From an uncultured Blautia sp. (GTDB taxonomy: Bacteria; Bacillota; Clostridia; Lachnospirales; Lachnospiraceae), in NCBI GenBank assembly GCA_900543715.1, contig UQSX01000065.1:1-16381 (forward strand): a stretch of DNA of 16,381 nucleotides, in the 5' to 3' direction. Below, piece after piece: positions 1 through 7,321 of the stretch (position 1 is the stretch's first letter; each line of letters begins with the position of its first letter). The notes under the pieces were generated by a model. The model saw nothing but the letters and a program-made list of their open reading frames with translations, made no database searches and was not told where the DNA came from. The position numbers were made by a program, and so were the translations under genes.

Positions 1-461
1 AGAGAGCAGGCCAGATCATGAAGGTTTTTTCTCTGCAGGATATAGCTTCTGGCCCAGACACCCCACTGGTAGTTCTGGACAAATTTCAGAAGAGCCCCCC
101 GTAGTTTTCCAAAGAGTTCCTTTTCCTCTTCATCTGAAATATCATTGATTTCTCCACGGATAGATGCAGTAGCTGTAATGTGATTACCAATAACTTCTAT
201 GTCTGAAATATCCACTCGCTCAAGGGTGCGGATCTGGACATTTTCCGATTCATCGATTCCTTCTACCCGGGCAGAAATTCCAATGGGGAAGAAATCTTCA
301 GCAGCAAGCTCATTTCCGTTTTTGTCATCCTTCAGGAGCATAAAAAGAACATCGTCATCTTTTTTGATAGGTTCCGTGCTCCAGCCGTTGAAAAAGTCCT
401 TTTTAAAATAGTAGGAGACATCGGGAAGTAAAAGTATATTATGAACAGGTCTTACAATCAT
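1..461 (-). CDS. lon: Lon-like protease, N-terminal part (runs off the window)
   Basis: About 153 codons are visible, read leftward from an ATG whose first base is position 461, with AAAGGAGG at good spacing upstream. The protein begins MIVRPVHNILLLPDVSYYF and continues through ISARVEGIDE and VQIRTLERVDI. That pattern of β-strands is typical of the LON substrate-binding domain, which recognises unfolded or tagged substrates ahead of the AAA+ ATPase and the Ser-Lys protease domain. Neither catalytic domain lies inside the window, so 'Lon' rests on the N-domain only; a stand-alone LON-domain protein is possible. The start differs from the usual MPVVALRG-type beginning of LonA, so this may be a divergent second Lon. 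A CIRCE-like element sits between the likely promoter and the ribosome site, which would place it under HrcA heat-shock control. Confidence 0.7.
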   Translation of the reverse strand, partial: MIVRPVHNILLLPDVSYYFKKDFFNGWSTEPIKKDDDVLFMLLKDDKNGNELAAEDFFPIGISARVEGIDESENVQIRTLERVDISDIEVIGNHITATASIRGEINDISDEEEKELFGKLRGALLKFVQNYQWGVWARSYILQRKNLHDLACS

Positions 462-478
462 AAGAAATCCTCCTTTTA

Positions 479-505
479 TCAGCAGTCTAATTAAACGAGT
501 GCTAA
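479..505 (-). promoter_or_regulatory. CIRCE-like HrcA operator upstream of lon
   Basis: Read on the minus strand, the site is TTAGCACTC, nine bases, then GACTGCTGA. The first half matches the CIRCE consensus TTAGCACTC-N9-GAGTGCTAA perfectly; the second half matches 7 of 9. The spacing is exact. It lies 18 bases upstream of the lon start codon, immediately before the ribosome site, where bound HrcA would block transcription. HrcA and CIRCE classically control groE and dnaK operons. Control of lon is inferred from position. Confidence 0.75.
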
Positions 506-574
506 AATCTTTTTTTAAAATATAGCGAATAAAAATTATCCGCTTTCCCGTTTAAATATGAACAACAGTTTCCC

Positions 575-604
575 GACACAGAGTAAATTTCTGACACTGT
601 GTCA
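575..604. repeat. Palindromic site in the lon/ABC-F divergent region
   Basis: TGACACTGTGTCA at 592-604 is a perfect 6-1-6 palindrome. Overlapping it, GACACAG at 575-581 is the inverted copy of CTGTGTC at 597-603. The region could be an operator for an unidentified dimeric regulator or a small hairpin. It has no T-tract and is not a terminator. It lies about 120 bases before the ABC-F start and about 130 before the lon start, so either gene could be the target. Confidence 0.4.
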
Positions 605-725
605 TTGGTTATACAATAGCATGCACAAGACAGAATGTCAATATGGTTTGAAAAAAATTGCAAAATAAAGTAGACGAAGGAGACAAAATCCGATATGATG
701 ATTTTTATGTAAAGGAGAATAGTCT

Positions 726-2516
726 ATGAATATCATTAATATAGAGCATATCCGGAAAATATACGGAGATAAAGAAATTTTTGCCGATGCTTCCCTGGGG
801 ATCCAGCAGGGAGATAAAATCGGTATCATAGGGATCAACGGTACGGGAAAATCCACTTTGTTAAAGATACTGGCCGGGGAGGAAGAACCAGATACCGGAG
901 AAGTGATCCGGCAAAAAGGGCTGAAGATCCAGTATCTTCCTCAGAATCCGGAATTTCCCCAGGAGGCAACCCTGGCTTCTTACGTCCTGAAAGGAGATCC
1001 CCAGACGGACTGGCAGGTACAGAGCTGCCTGAATATACTGGGGATCACAGATCTGGATATCCCTTTATCCGCTCTTTCCGGAGGCCAGAAGAGAAAAGCT
1101 GCTATGGCCAAAACATTGTCCCAGGAGTTTGATGTGCTTCTTTTAGATGAGCCCACCAATCATCTGGATATGGAAATGACCGCCTGGCTGGAGGACTATC
1201 TGAGAAATATGAGAAAAACGCTTCTTATGGTTACTCACGACCGGTATTTTCTGGACCGGACAGTAAATAAGATCCTGGAGATCAGCCACGGAAACCTTTA
1301 TGAGTATGAGTCAGATTATTCAGGATTTCTGGAACTGAAAGCCCAGAGGGAGGAGATGGAGCTGGCTTCTGAGAGGAAGAGGCAGAGTCTTCTGCGGATT
1401 GAGATGGAATGGGCAAAGAGGGGCTGCAGGGCCAGAAGCACCAAGCAGAGAGCCAGGCTGCAGAGGCTGGAAGAACTGAAGACGAGAACAGGTCCGGCAA
1501 AGAAACAGAATGTGGAGCTGGAGAGTCAGACGGTGCGTATGGGAAAGAAGACCATAGAGCTTTCCCACATCAGCAAAAGCTATGGAGAGAAAAAGCTGCT
1601 CCAGGATTTCAGCTATATTTTTCTGAAAAATCAGCGGATAGGCTTTATAGGACCTAACGGCTGCGGTAAGTCTACCCTTATGAAGATGATTGCCGGACTT
1701 ATTCAGCCGGACTCCGGGACTGTGGAGAAGGGAGAGACCATTAAAATCGGCTATTTTGCCCAGGAAGAGCAGGAAATGGATCCTTCTAGGCGGGTGATCG
1801 ACTATGTTAAAGATATGGGGGAGTATTTCCATACCGGTGAGGGACGGATCAGTGCTTCTCAGATGCTGGAGCGTTTTCTTTTTACCCCTGACATGCAGTA
1901 CTCTCCCATCGGAAAATTGTCCGGCGGAGAGAAGAGGAGACTGTATCTGTTGGGGGTACTGGCCGGCGAGACCAATGTACTGATCATGGATGAAGCAGGG
2001 AATAATCTGGATATCCCCACTATGACAATTCTGGAAGAGTACCTGCTGGCTTTCCAGGGAATCGTTATCACCGTATCCCATGACCGGTACTTTCTGGATA
2101 ATGTGGCAGACCGGATTTTTGAGTTTGACGGACAGGGACACCTGACTCAGTACGAAGGAGGATATACCGATTATCTGGAAGCAAAAAAACGGAAAACTGA
2201 GGAAAAGAAGGAGCCAGAAGGAACTCAGGCGAAAAAAGGGACCAACCGGGACTGGAAGGAACAGCGTCCTGTAAAATTGAAGTTTTCTTTCAAGGAGCAG
2301 CGGGAATACGAGACCATTGACCAGGACATTGCCGGTCTGGAAGAGAAGATAGAGAAGCTGGACCAGGAAATCCTGGCCAATGCCACAAACTCCGCAAAGC
2401 TCAATGAATTAATGGGAGAAAAAGAAGAGGCACAAGCCGCTCTGGAGAAAAAAATGGAACGCTGGGTCTACCTTACAGAACTGGCAGAGCAGATAGAAGC
2501 TGAAAAAAATAAGTAA
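726..2516 (+). CDS. ABC-F family ATPase (Uup-like), two nucleotide-binding domains
   Basis: This 596-residue soluble protein has two ABC ATPase domains and no membrane segments, the layout of ABC-F translation factors that act on the ribosome. NBD1 has Walker A at residues 36-44 (GINGTGKST), signature LSGGQ at 117-121 and Walker B/D-loop DEPTNHLD at 141-148, followed by THDRYFLD. A basic, helical linker at about 205-270 corresponds to the P-site-tRNA-interacting region. NBD2 has Walker A at 309-317 (GPNGCGKST), LSGGE at 398-402 and SHDRYFLD. Its Walker B reads DEAGNNLD at 422-429 instead of the usual DEPTNxLD. A charged C-terminal segment from about 525 looks like the coiled coil of Uup-type members. 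AAAGGAGA lies ahead of the ATG. Resistance or stalling-rescue roles cannot be told apart from sequence alone. Confidence 0.9.
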   Translation: MNIINIEHIRKIYGDKEIFADASLGIQQGDKIGIIGINGTGKSTLLKILAGEEEPDTGEVIRQKGLKIQYLPQNPEFPQEATLASYVLKGDPQTDWQVQSCLNILGITDLDIPLSALSGGQKRKAAMAKTLSQEFDVLLLDEPTNHLDMEMTAWLEDYLRNMRKTLLMVTHDRYFLDRTVNKILEISHGNLYEYESDYSGFLELKAQREEMELASERKRQSLLRIEMEWAKRGCRARSTKQRARLQRLEELKTRTGPAKKQNVELESQTVRMGKKTIELSHISKSYGEKKLLQDFSYIFLKNQRIGFIGPNGCGKSTLMKMIAGLIQPDSGTVEKGETIKIGYFAQEEQEMDPSRRVIDYVKDMGEYFHTGEGRISASQMLERFLFTPDMQYSPIGKLSGGEKRRLYLLGVLAGETNVLIMDEAGNNLDIPTMTILEEYLLAFQGIVITVSHDRYFLDNVADRIFEFDGQGHLTQYEGGYTDYLEAKKRKTEEKKEPEGTQAKKGTNRDWKEQRPVKLKFSFKEQREYETIDQDIAGLEEKIEKLDQEILANATNSAKLNELMGEKEEAQAALEKKMERWVYLTELAEQIEAEKNK

Positions 2517-2575
2517 GAGGGAATGTTGTAAAAACTGCACAAAAATAAAATGAAATATTAGTAAAAAAATACAGC

Positions 2576-2605
2576 TTGACGGTAGGGAACACTTTAGTAT
2601 ATAGT
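2576..2605 (+). promoter_or_regulatory. Promoter of the PTS operon
   Basis: TTGACG at 2576-2581 is a near-consensus -35. It is followed by overlapping -10 candidates, TATATA at 2598-2603 (16-base spacer) and TATAGT at 2600-2605 (18-base spacer). It lies just upstream of the RAT element, so transcription from here would run directly into the antiterminator/terminator leader. Confidence 0.7.
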
Positions 2606-2642
2606 AACTATTAGCAGAAGAAAATAGAACAGATAATATATT

Positions 2643-2677
2643 GATAGTGTGTTACTGGTAAGCAGGCATAAACTATC
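2643..2677 (+). promoter_or_regulatory. Ribonucleic antiterminator (RAT) for a BglG/GlcT-type protein
   Basis: The core GTTACTGGTAAGCAGGCA (2651-2668) closely matches RAT sequences bound by SacY, LicT and GlcT. The lower stem is GATAGT (2643-2648) paired with ACTATC (2672-2677), six perfect pairs. The upper stem is CTG (2655-2657) with CAG (2663-2665), and asymmetric internal loops separate the two, as in known RATs. The 3' half overlaps the 5' arm of the following terminator, so the two folds are mutually exclusive. The gene just downstream encodes a protein of the binding family. Confidence 0.88.
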
Positions 2678-2761
2678 CGGTATATTCACTTGAAAACTGT
2701 CAAAGGTCATAGGCTTTTGGCTGCTATAGTGATAGGCGGATATGTTTATGCTTTTCTTTTT
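2666..2761 (+). terminator. Leader terminator overlapping the RAT
   Basis: Bases 2666-2679 (GCATAAACTATCCG) pair with 2737-2751 over 14 base pairs, with one bulged T at 2743. TTTTCTTTTT follows at 2752-2761. The apical region can fold further (TCACT at 2686-2690 with AGTGA at 2728-2732). The first arm shares bases with the RAT, so a stabilised RAT would prevent this terminator from forming. This is the standard antitermination arrangement. Confidence 0.82.
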
Positions 2762-2805
2762 GTCAGTAAAAGAAAGCTATCAGGAAGACAAGGAATTCTT
2801 GAAAC

Positions 2806-3624
2806 ATGTATCAGATTATCAAAGTTTTAAATAATAATGCAATCCTGGCCTATCACAATGAAAATGAACGGATACTGCTGGGAAAAGGGATCGGATTCGG
2901 AAAGAAACCGGGGGAGTGTTTTGAAAAGATTTTGGGAGCAAAGGTCTATGCTCTGGAAGCAGGGGAGAAACAGAGCTCCGCTGTAAACGCCGTAAATATT
3001 ATCGAGCCTGTATATCTGGAGGCTGTGGGACAGATTATTGACGAGGCAGAGATGGCATTTAACTCCATCAACCGGGGAATCCTTCTTCCTCTGGCAGATC
3101 ATATCGCTTTTGCTGTGAAAAGGGAACAAGAGGAAAATATCTACATACCAAATCCTTTTATCCCGGATATTAAGCTGTTGTTTGACAAAGAATATGCAGT
3201 GGCCTTAAAAGGCAGAGAGATCATCGAAGAGATGACTGGCTGCCGTATATCTGAGGATGAGGTAGGTTTTATCGCATTATACATTCACTCAGGCCTTTCC
3301 AATGAGCATGTGTCGGAGACATTGAAGACGACACAGATCATTGATGAAAGCCTGAAGATCATTGAAGAACAGATGGGAAGGAAGCTGAAAGCAGATTCCC
3401 TGTCCTGTACCCGTCTGGTCAGCCATCTCTATTACATGCTGGTCCGGGCAAGGACCGGAGAAGGAGTCAACATTGATCTGAATGATTTTATGGAAGCCAG
3501 CTACCCCCGGGCCAACGAAACTGCCCGGATGGTATGTGAACACATGGAAAAGACGATGGGGAAACCTATTGCCAGGGAAGAGACCGGCTTTCTGGCCGTA
3601 CATATCCAGAGAGCTGCAGTCTGA
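2806..3624 (+). CDS. PRD-containing transcription antiterminator (GlcT/BglG family)
   Basis: The 272-residue protein has an N-terminal CAT RNA-binding domain (about 1-58, beginning MYQIIKVLNNNAILAYH), PRD1 (about 65-170) and PRD2 (about 175-272). All four histidines expected as phosphorylation sites are present: H99 (LADHI), H161 (YIHSG), H207 (SHLYY) and H266 (VHIQR). Family members bind a RAT in nascent mRNA and allow read-through of a terminator. EII phosphorylation of PRD1 generally inhibits them and HPr phosphorylation of PRD2 can activate them. A matching RAT/terminator lies in this gene's own leader, so autoregulation together with the downstream ptsH-ptsI-EIIB genes is likely. A modest AAGGA precedes the ATG. 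The gene is GlcT-like by context, but the exact orthologue cannot be assigned. Confidence 0.9.
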   Translation: MYQIIKVLNNNAILAYHNENERILLGKGIGFGKKPGECFEKILGAKVYALEAGEKQSSAVNAVNIIEPVYLEAVGQIIDEAEMAFNSINRGILLPLADHIAFAVKREQEENIYIPNPFIPDIKLLFDKEYAVALKGREIIEEMTGCRISEDEVGFIALYIHSGLSNEHVSETLKTTQIIDESLKIIEEQMGRKLKADSLSCTRLVSHLYYMLVRARTGEGVNIDLNDFMEASYPRANETARMVCEHMEKTMGKPIAREETGFLAVHIQRAAV

Positions 3625-3633
3625 AGAAAATAT

Positions 3634-3678
3634 CCCATAGAAATATGGGCTATTGCGCACTGCCTGAGGCGAAGCGCA
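3634..3678 (+). other. Two adjacent RNA stem-loops before ptsH
   Basis: The first hairpin is CCCATA (3634-3639) and TATGGG (3644-3649), closing a GAAA tetraloop. The second has TGCGC (3654-3658) paired with GCGCA (3674-3678), and an inner GCC (3662-3664)/GGC (3668-3670) stem across a symmetric internal loop. No U-tract follows, so these are unlikely to be terminators. They fill most of the 90-base gap between the antiterminator gene and ptsH, and could set mRNA processing or stability so that HPr is made in excess. Confidence 0.55.
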
Positions 3679-3714
3679 GATATATATAAACCAACATGAA
3701 GGGAGATTTTAAAA

Positions 3715-3972
3715 ATGAAAAACTTTGAGTACACAATTAAGGACGAACTGGGAATCCATGCAAGACCGGCAGGAATGCTTGTAAAAGAGGCTAAGAAATA
3801 TCAGAGCAAGATCACTATTACTAAAGAAGGGAAAACTGTGGAAGCTTCCAAGCTTATGGCTGTTATGTCTTTAGGCGTGAAATGCGGACAGACTGTACAG
3901 GTCGCTGTAGAAGGCCCGGATGAGGAAGAAGCTGCAGCAGGTATCCAGGCTTTCTTTGAAGCAAATCTGTAA
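3715..3972 (+). CDS. ptsH: Phosphocarrier protein HPr
   Basis: This 85-residue protein has the normal HPr length. It carries phosphate from enzyme I to sugar-specific EIIA domains in the cytoplasm. The active-site histidine is H15 in LGIHARPAG. The regulatory serine targeted by HPr kinase in Gram-positive bacteria is S45 in EASKLMAVMSLGV (equivalent to Ser46), so the protein should also serve catabolite repression through CcpA. GGGAG lies about ten bases before the ATG. It sits 19 bases upstream of ptsI and is almost certainly co-transcribed with it. Confidence 0.97.
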   Translation: MKNFEYTIKDELGIHARPAGMLVKEAKKYQSKITITKEGKTVEASKLMAVMSLGVKCGQTVQVAVEGPDEEEAAAGIQAFFEANL

Positions 3973-3991
3973 AACTAAGGGGAAATGAAGT

Positions 3992-5614
3992 ATGGAACGT
4001 CTGAAAGGCAAATCAGTTTATAAAGGAATTGCCCTGGGAAAGATTTCTGTTCTGAAAAAGGATGACTATGTAGTAAAGAGGATTAAGATCACAGATCCGG
4101 ATGCAGAAATAGAGAGAGTTTCGCAGGCAAGAGAAAAAGCAAGAGAACAGCTTCAGAAACTGTATGATAAAGCTGTGAAAGAAGTGGGAGAGGCCAGCGC
4201 AGCGATCTTTGAAGTTCATCAGATGATGCTGGACGATGATGACTATAATGAATCCGTTGAAAACATCATCCGTACCCAGGAAGTGAATGCAGAGTATGCG
4301 GTAGCGACCACAGGGGATAATTTTTCCCAGATGTTTGCCAGCATGGACGACGATTATATGAAGGCTCGTGCAGCAGATGTAAAGGATATTTCCGAGCGCC
4401 TGGTGAGAAATCTCTACGGAGGTGACGGAGGAGACATGGAATTCGATCAGCCGGTGATCATTGTGGCTGACGATCTGTCTCCAAGTGAGACGGTGCAGAT
4501 GGATAAAGAAAAAATCCTGGCTTTTGTCACTGTTCACGGCTCTACCAATTCTCATACAGCTATTTTAGCCCGTATGATGAACATTCCGGCTCTGATCGGT
4601 GTGGATATGGATCTGGAAAAACTGAAATCCGGCATGGAGGCAGTTGTAGATGGTTTTGCTGCTGAGGTGATCTTTGATCCGGATGAAGAAGTGAGGATGG
4701 ATGCCAGAAAGCGTATCCAGGAAGAGGAAGAGAAGGGCAGACTTTTATTAGAGTTAAAAGGCAAGGAAAATATTACCCAGAGCGGCCGTAAGATCAATAT
4801 TTATGCCAATATCGGCAGCGTTGGAGACATGGGTTATGTGCTGGAAAACGATGCAGGCGGTATCGGTCTGTTCAGAAGTGAATTCCTGTATATCGGCAGA
4901 AACGAACTGCCAAGTGAGGAAGAACAGTTCCAGGTTTACAAGCAGGTGGCCCAGACAATGGCAGGCAAAAAAGTGATCATCCGTACACTGGATATCGGCG
5001 CCGACAAACAGGCAGATTATCTGGGATTAGGAAAGGAAGACAACCCAGCTCTGGGGTACAGAGCTATCCGCATCTGTCTTACTCAGCCGGAGATCTTTAA
5101 GACCCAGTTAAGAGCACTTTTCCGGGCAGCCGTATACGGAAATATTTCGATCATGTATCCGATGATCACTTCTGTGGAAGAGGTTCTGGAGATCAAGAAG
5201 ATCGTCAAAGAGGTAAAAGATGAACTTGAGACAGAGGGAACGCCTTACAAGAGTGATGTGGAAGAGGGTATCATGATCGAGACCCCTGCTTCCGTGATGA
5301 TCAGTGACGATCTGGCAAAAGAAGTAGATTTCTTCAGCATCGGAACCAACGATCTGACACAGTATACATTAGCCATTGACCGTCAGAATGAAAAGCTGGA
5401 CAGATTCTATAATCCTCATCATAAAGCTATTCTGCGAATGATCCAGACTGTAGTGGACAATGCCCACAAGGAAGGAAAATGGGCAGGAATCTGCGGAGAG
5501 CTGGGAGCTGATACTGAGCTTACTGAGACCTTTGTAAAGATGGGCGTTGATGAGCTTTCTGTTGCGCCATCTATGATCTTAAAGCTTAGAAAAATCGTCA
5601 GAGATATGCCGTGA
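3992..5614 (+). CDS. ptsI: PTS enzyme I (phosphoenolpyruvate-protein phosphotransferase)
   Basis: The 540-residue cytoplasmic enzyme transfers phosphate from PEP to HPr, the first step of PTS sugar uptake. The N-terminal part (about 1-225) holds the HPr-binding helices and the phosphohistidine domain. The phosphorylated residue is H188 in GSTNSHTAILAR, a variant of the usual GGRTSHTAI. The C-terminal PEP-binding barrel contains GGIGLFRSEFLY, the IIRTLDIGADK region, FFSIGTNDLTQYTLAIDR, and the catalytic cysteine C501 in AGICGELGAD. It is slightly shorter than the E. coli protein but complete. AAGGGG precedes the ATG. The start follows ptsH by 19 bases, and the EIIB gene begins 12 bases after the stop. 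Confidence 0.97.
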   Translation: MERLKGKSVYKGIALGKISVLKKDDYVVKRIKITDPDAEIERVSQAREKAREQLQKLYDKAVKEVGEASAAIFEVHQMMLDDDDYNESVENIIRTQEVNAEYAVATTGDNFSQMFASMDDDYMKARAADVKDISERLVRNLYGGDGGDMEFDQPVIIVADDLSPSETVQMDKEKILAFVTVHGSTNSHTAILARMMNIPALIGVDMDLEKLKSGMEAVVDGFAAEVIFDPDEEVRMDARKRIQEEEEKGRLLLELKGKENITQSGRKINIYANIGSVGDMGYVLENDAGGIGLFRSEFLYIGRNELPSEEEQFQVYKQVAQTMAGKKVIIRTLDIGADKQADYLGLGKEDNPALGYRAIRICLTQPEIFKTQLRALFRAAVYGNISIMYPMITSVEEVLEIKKIVKEVKDELETEGTPYKSDVEEGIMIETPASVMISDDLAKEVDFFSIGTNDLTQYTLAIDRQNEKLDRFYNPHHKAILRMIQTVVDNAHKEGKWAGICGELGADTELTETFVKMGVDELSVAPSMILKLRKIVRDMP

Positions 5615-5626
5615 AAGTGAGCGGTT

Positions 5627-5917
5627 ATGAGAGAGAAAAAAAGTCCAGGTAAGACAGACTCCAGAATTATGGCAAAAGCTTTTTTGGAGGGATCTGGAGG
5701 CTGCGAGAACATTATCAGCTGCTGCAACTGTATTACACGGCTTCGTCTGGAGGTAAAGGATCCGGAGGCTGTAGACGAAGAAAAACTAAAGAATTCCGGA
5801 GCTGCGGCAGTGTTCTGGCCCAGTGCAAATCTGCTCCATATTGTTATCGGCCCTCAGGTTTTTGAGGTGGCCAGAGAGATGAAAGAGCTCATAGAAGTGC
5901 AGAAGACTGCACTTTAA
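5627..5917 (+). CDS. Free-standing PTS EIIB domain (glucose/sucrose type)
   Basis: The 96-residue protein has the EIIB fold signature CITRLRLEVKDP, in which C35 would be the phosphocysteine, then LKNSGAAAVF and the IGPQVFEVAREM tail. Such domains are normally joined to EIIC, but here no EIIC or EIIA is encoded nearby and no membrane segment exists. Three more cysteines lie close to the active one (C26, C32, C33), giving SCCNC where DA usually precedes the cysteine. Translation begins 12 bases after ptsI with no clear ribosome site, suggesting coupling. M15 (ATG at 5669) is closer to the usual family start. It may complete an EIIC encoded elsewhere, or phosphorylate the operon's PRD antiterminator; the latter is inference. 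Confidence 0.85.
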   Translation: MREKKSPGKTDSRIMAKAFLEGSGGCENIISCCNCITRLRLEVKDPEAVDEEKLKNSGAAAVFWPSANLLHIVIGPQVFEVAREMKELIEVQKTAL

Positions 5918-5930
5918 ACACCATAAAAAA

Positions 5931-5973
5931 GGAATATCCCCTTCGCTTAGGCAAGGGAATATTCCTTTTTTTT
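5931..5973. terminator. Bidirectional terminator between the PTS operon and pfp
   Basis: GGAATAT (5931-5937) pairs with ATATTCC (5959-5965), and CCCTT (5939-5943) with AAGGG (5953-5957), across one C/A mismatch. The loop is nine bases. Eight T residues follow at 5966-5973, and six A residues precede at 5925-5930, so it works on both strands and serves both convergent operons. Confidence 0.93.
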
Positions 5974-5998
5974 ATGGTGACAGTTTGAGGAGAACTGC

Positions 5999-7255
5999 TT
6001 ATTTCCGGTATACGAAATCGGGAAGACCGTCAGTTCCCAGAGGTATTTCCACAGTTCCCTGGATCAAAGGAAGGGCATAAGTGATGAAATCCTGGGTGAC
6101 ATCAGAACCGTCTTTGGAGATCCAATCCAAAGGAACGGTTTTTTCCTTATTGCAGATCTGATTGACATCTTCAAGATCCAGGTGCATACGGTAGGGAACG
6201 CTGGAATCCCTTACATAGGAAACCATTTTTCCTGTCTCTCCCTTCAGAGCACAGCGGACGCCAAACTGTCCTGCTGCTACGGCTTCCTGCTGATCTGTGG
6301 CGGATATCATGGCGGATGAGCAGCGCTGGCTGACATTCAGTTCCACGGAACGGGCCTTTACACCAAGACGGCTGCGGACCAGATTTTCCAGATATTTGCC
6401 ACAGCCTGCAAGCATTTTATGACCGAAAGAGTCGGTACCTACAGAGTTGTCATATTCGCAGATAAAGGTACCTTTTTCATCATGGATTCCCTCGGAAACG
6501 CAGACGATCACATTGGGATTTTTCTCAAAACATGCCTGGACTTTTTTGAGAAAAGCTTCCTGGTCGAAAGCAGCCTCAGGAAGGTAAATAAGGAGGGGAT
6601 TATCATCTGTATATTTCCTTGCCAGGGCTCCTGCAGCGGTGAGCCAGCCTGCATGGCGTCCCATAATCTCTACGATGGTTACAGATTTTGTTTCATATAC
6701 ATTGGCATCGGTGACAATCTCTCTTACCGTGGAAGCCACATATCTGGCAGCGCTTCCGAACCCCGGCGTATGGTCGGTGAGTACCAGGTCATTGTCGATG
6801 GTTTTAGGCTCGCCGATCACACGAATAGAACTGTTTACTTTCTCGGCGTAACGGGAAAGTTTGCTTACGGTATCCATAGAATCGTTGCCCCCGATATAGA
6901 AGAAATATCCAATATCCAGCTCTTCAAATTTCTGGAAAAGCTGTGGATATACCGGGTCGTTTAAATCTTCCGGAAGCTTATAACGGCAGGAGCCAAGGTA
7001 TGCGCCTGGAGTGGTTTTCAGCTTCTCCAGATCATTTCCTTTAAAAACTTCCTGGAAGTCCAGAACTCTTCCTGCCAGGAAGCCTTCGATTCCGTTTACC
7101 ATTCCGTATACGTGTCCGATGGAATCTTGAAGAAGGCCCTCAGATACTACACCGTAAAGGCTGCTGTTGATCACGGCAGTGGGACCGCCGGACTGACCTA
7201 CGATTAAATTTTTTCTGTTCAATGTTTCGATTTGTATGGGCAGAAATCTGACCAT
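5999..7255 (-). CDS. pfp: 6-phosphofructokinase, pyrophosphate-dependent type
   Basis: The 418-residue enzyme phosphorylates fructose-6-phosphate to fructose-1,6-bisphosphate in glycolysis. Family motifs run in order: VGQSGGPTAVINSS (19-32), IGGNDSMDT (121-129), PKTIDND (150-156) and EIMGRHAGW. Aspartate D125 replaces the glycine of ATP-dependent enzymes (GGDGS), and K151 replaces the glycine of PGTIDND. Together these two changes mark PPi-dependent enzymes, in which they block the ATP site. E149 before the PKTIDND motif, where isoleucine is common, is unusual. The strong GGAGGG lies only about two bases before the ATG, so the first few residues are uncertain; no better in-frame ATG is near. 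It is convergent with the PTS operon and divergent from aldolase. Confidence 0.9.
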   Translation of the reverse strand: MVRFLPIQIETLNRKNLIVGQSGGPTAVINSSLYGVVSEGLLQDSIGHVYGMVNGIEGFLAGRVLDFQEVFKGNDLEKLKTTPGAYLGSCRYKLPEDLNDPVYPQLFQKFEELDIGYFFYIGGNDSMDTVSKLSRYAEKVNSSIRVIGEPKTIDNDLVLTDHTPGFGSAARYVASTVREIVTDANVYETKSVTIVEIMGRHAGWLTAAGALARKYTDDNPLLIYLPEAAFDQEAFLKKVQACFEKNPNVIVCVSEGIHDEKGTFICEYDNSVGTDSFGHKMLAGCGKYLENLVRSRLGVKARSVELNVSQRCSSAMISATDQQEAVAAGQFGVRCALKGETGKMVSYVRDSSVPYRMHLDLEDVNQICNKEKTVPLDWISKDGSDVTQDFITYALPLIQGTVEIPLGTDGLPDFVYRK

Positions 7256-7321
7256 ACCCTCCTTTCCTGGATTCTTTTCCCATAAAAGGGACTGTCGTAT
7301 TTGACTGGTTTTCTGGGACTT

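Noticed and set aside
1320..2141. 273-codon open frame on the minus strand inside the ABC-F gene
   Set aside because: It lies wholly opposite a strongly supported gene, has no recognisable domain and no ribosome site of note.
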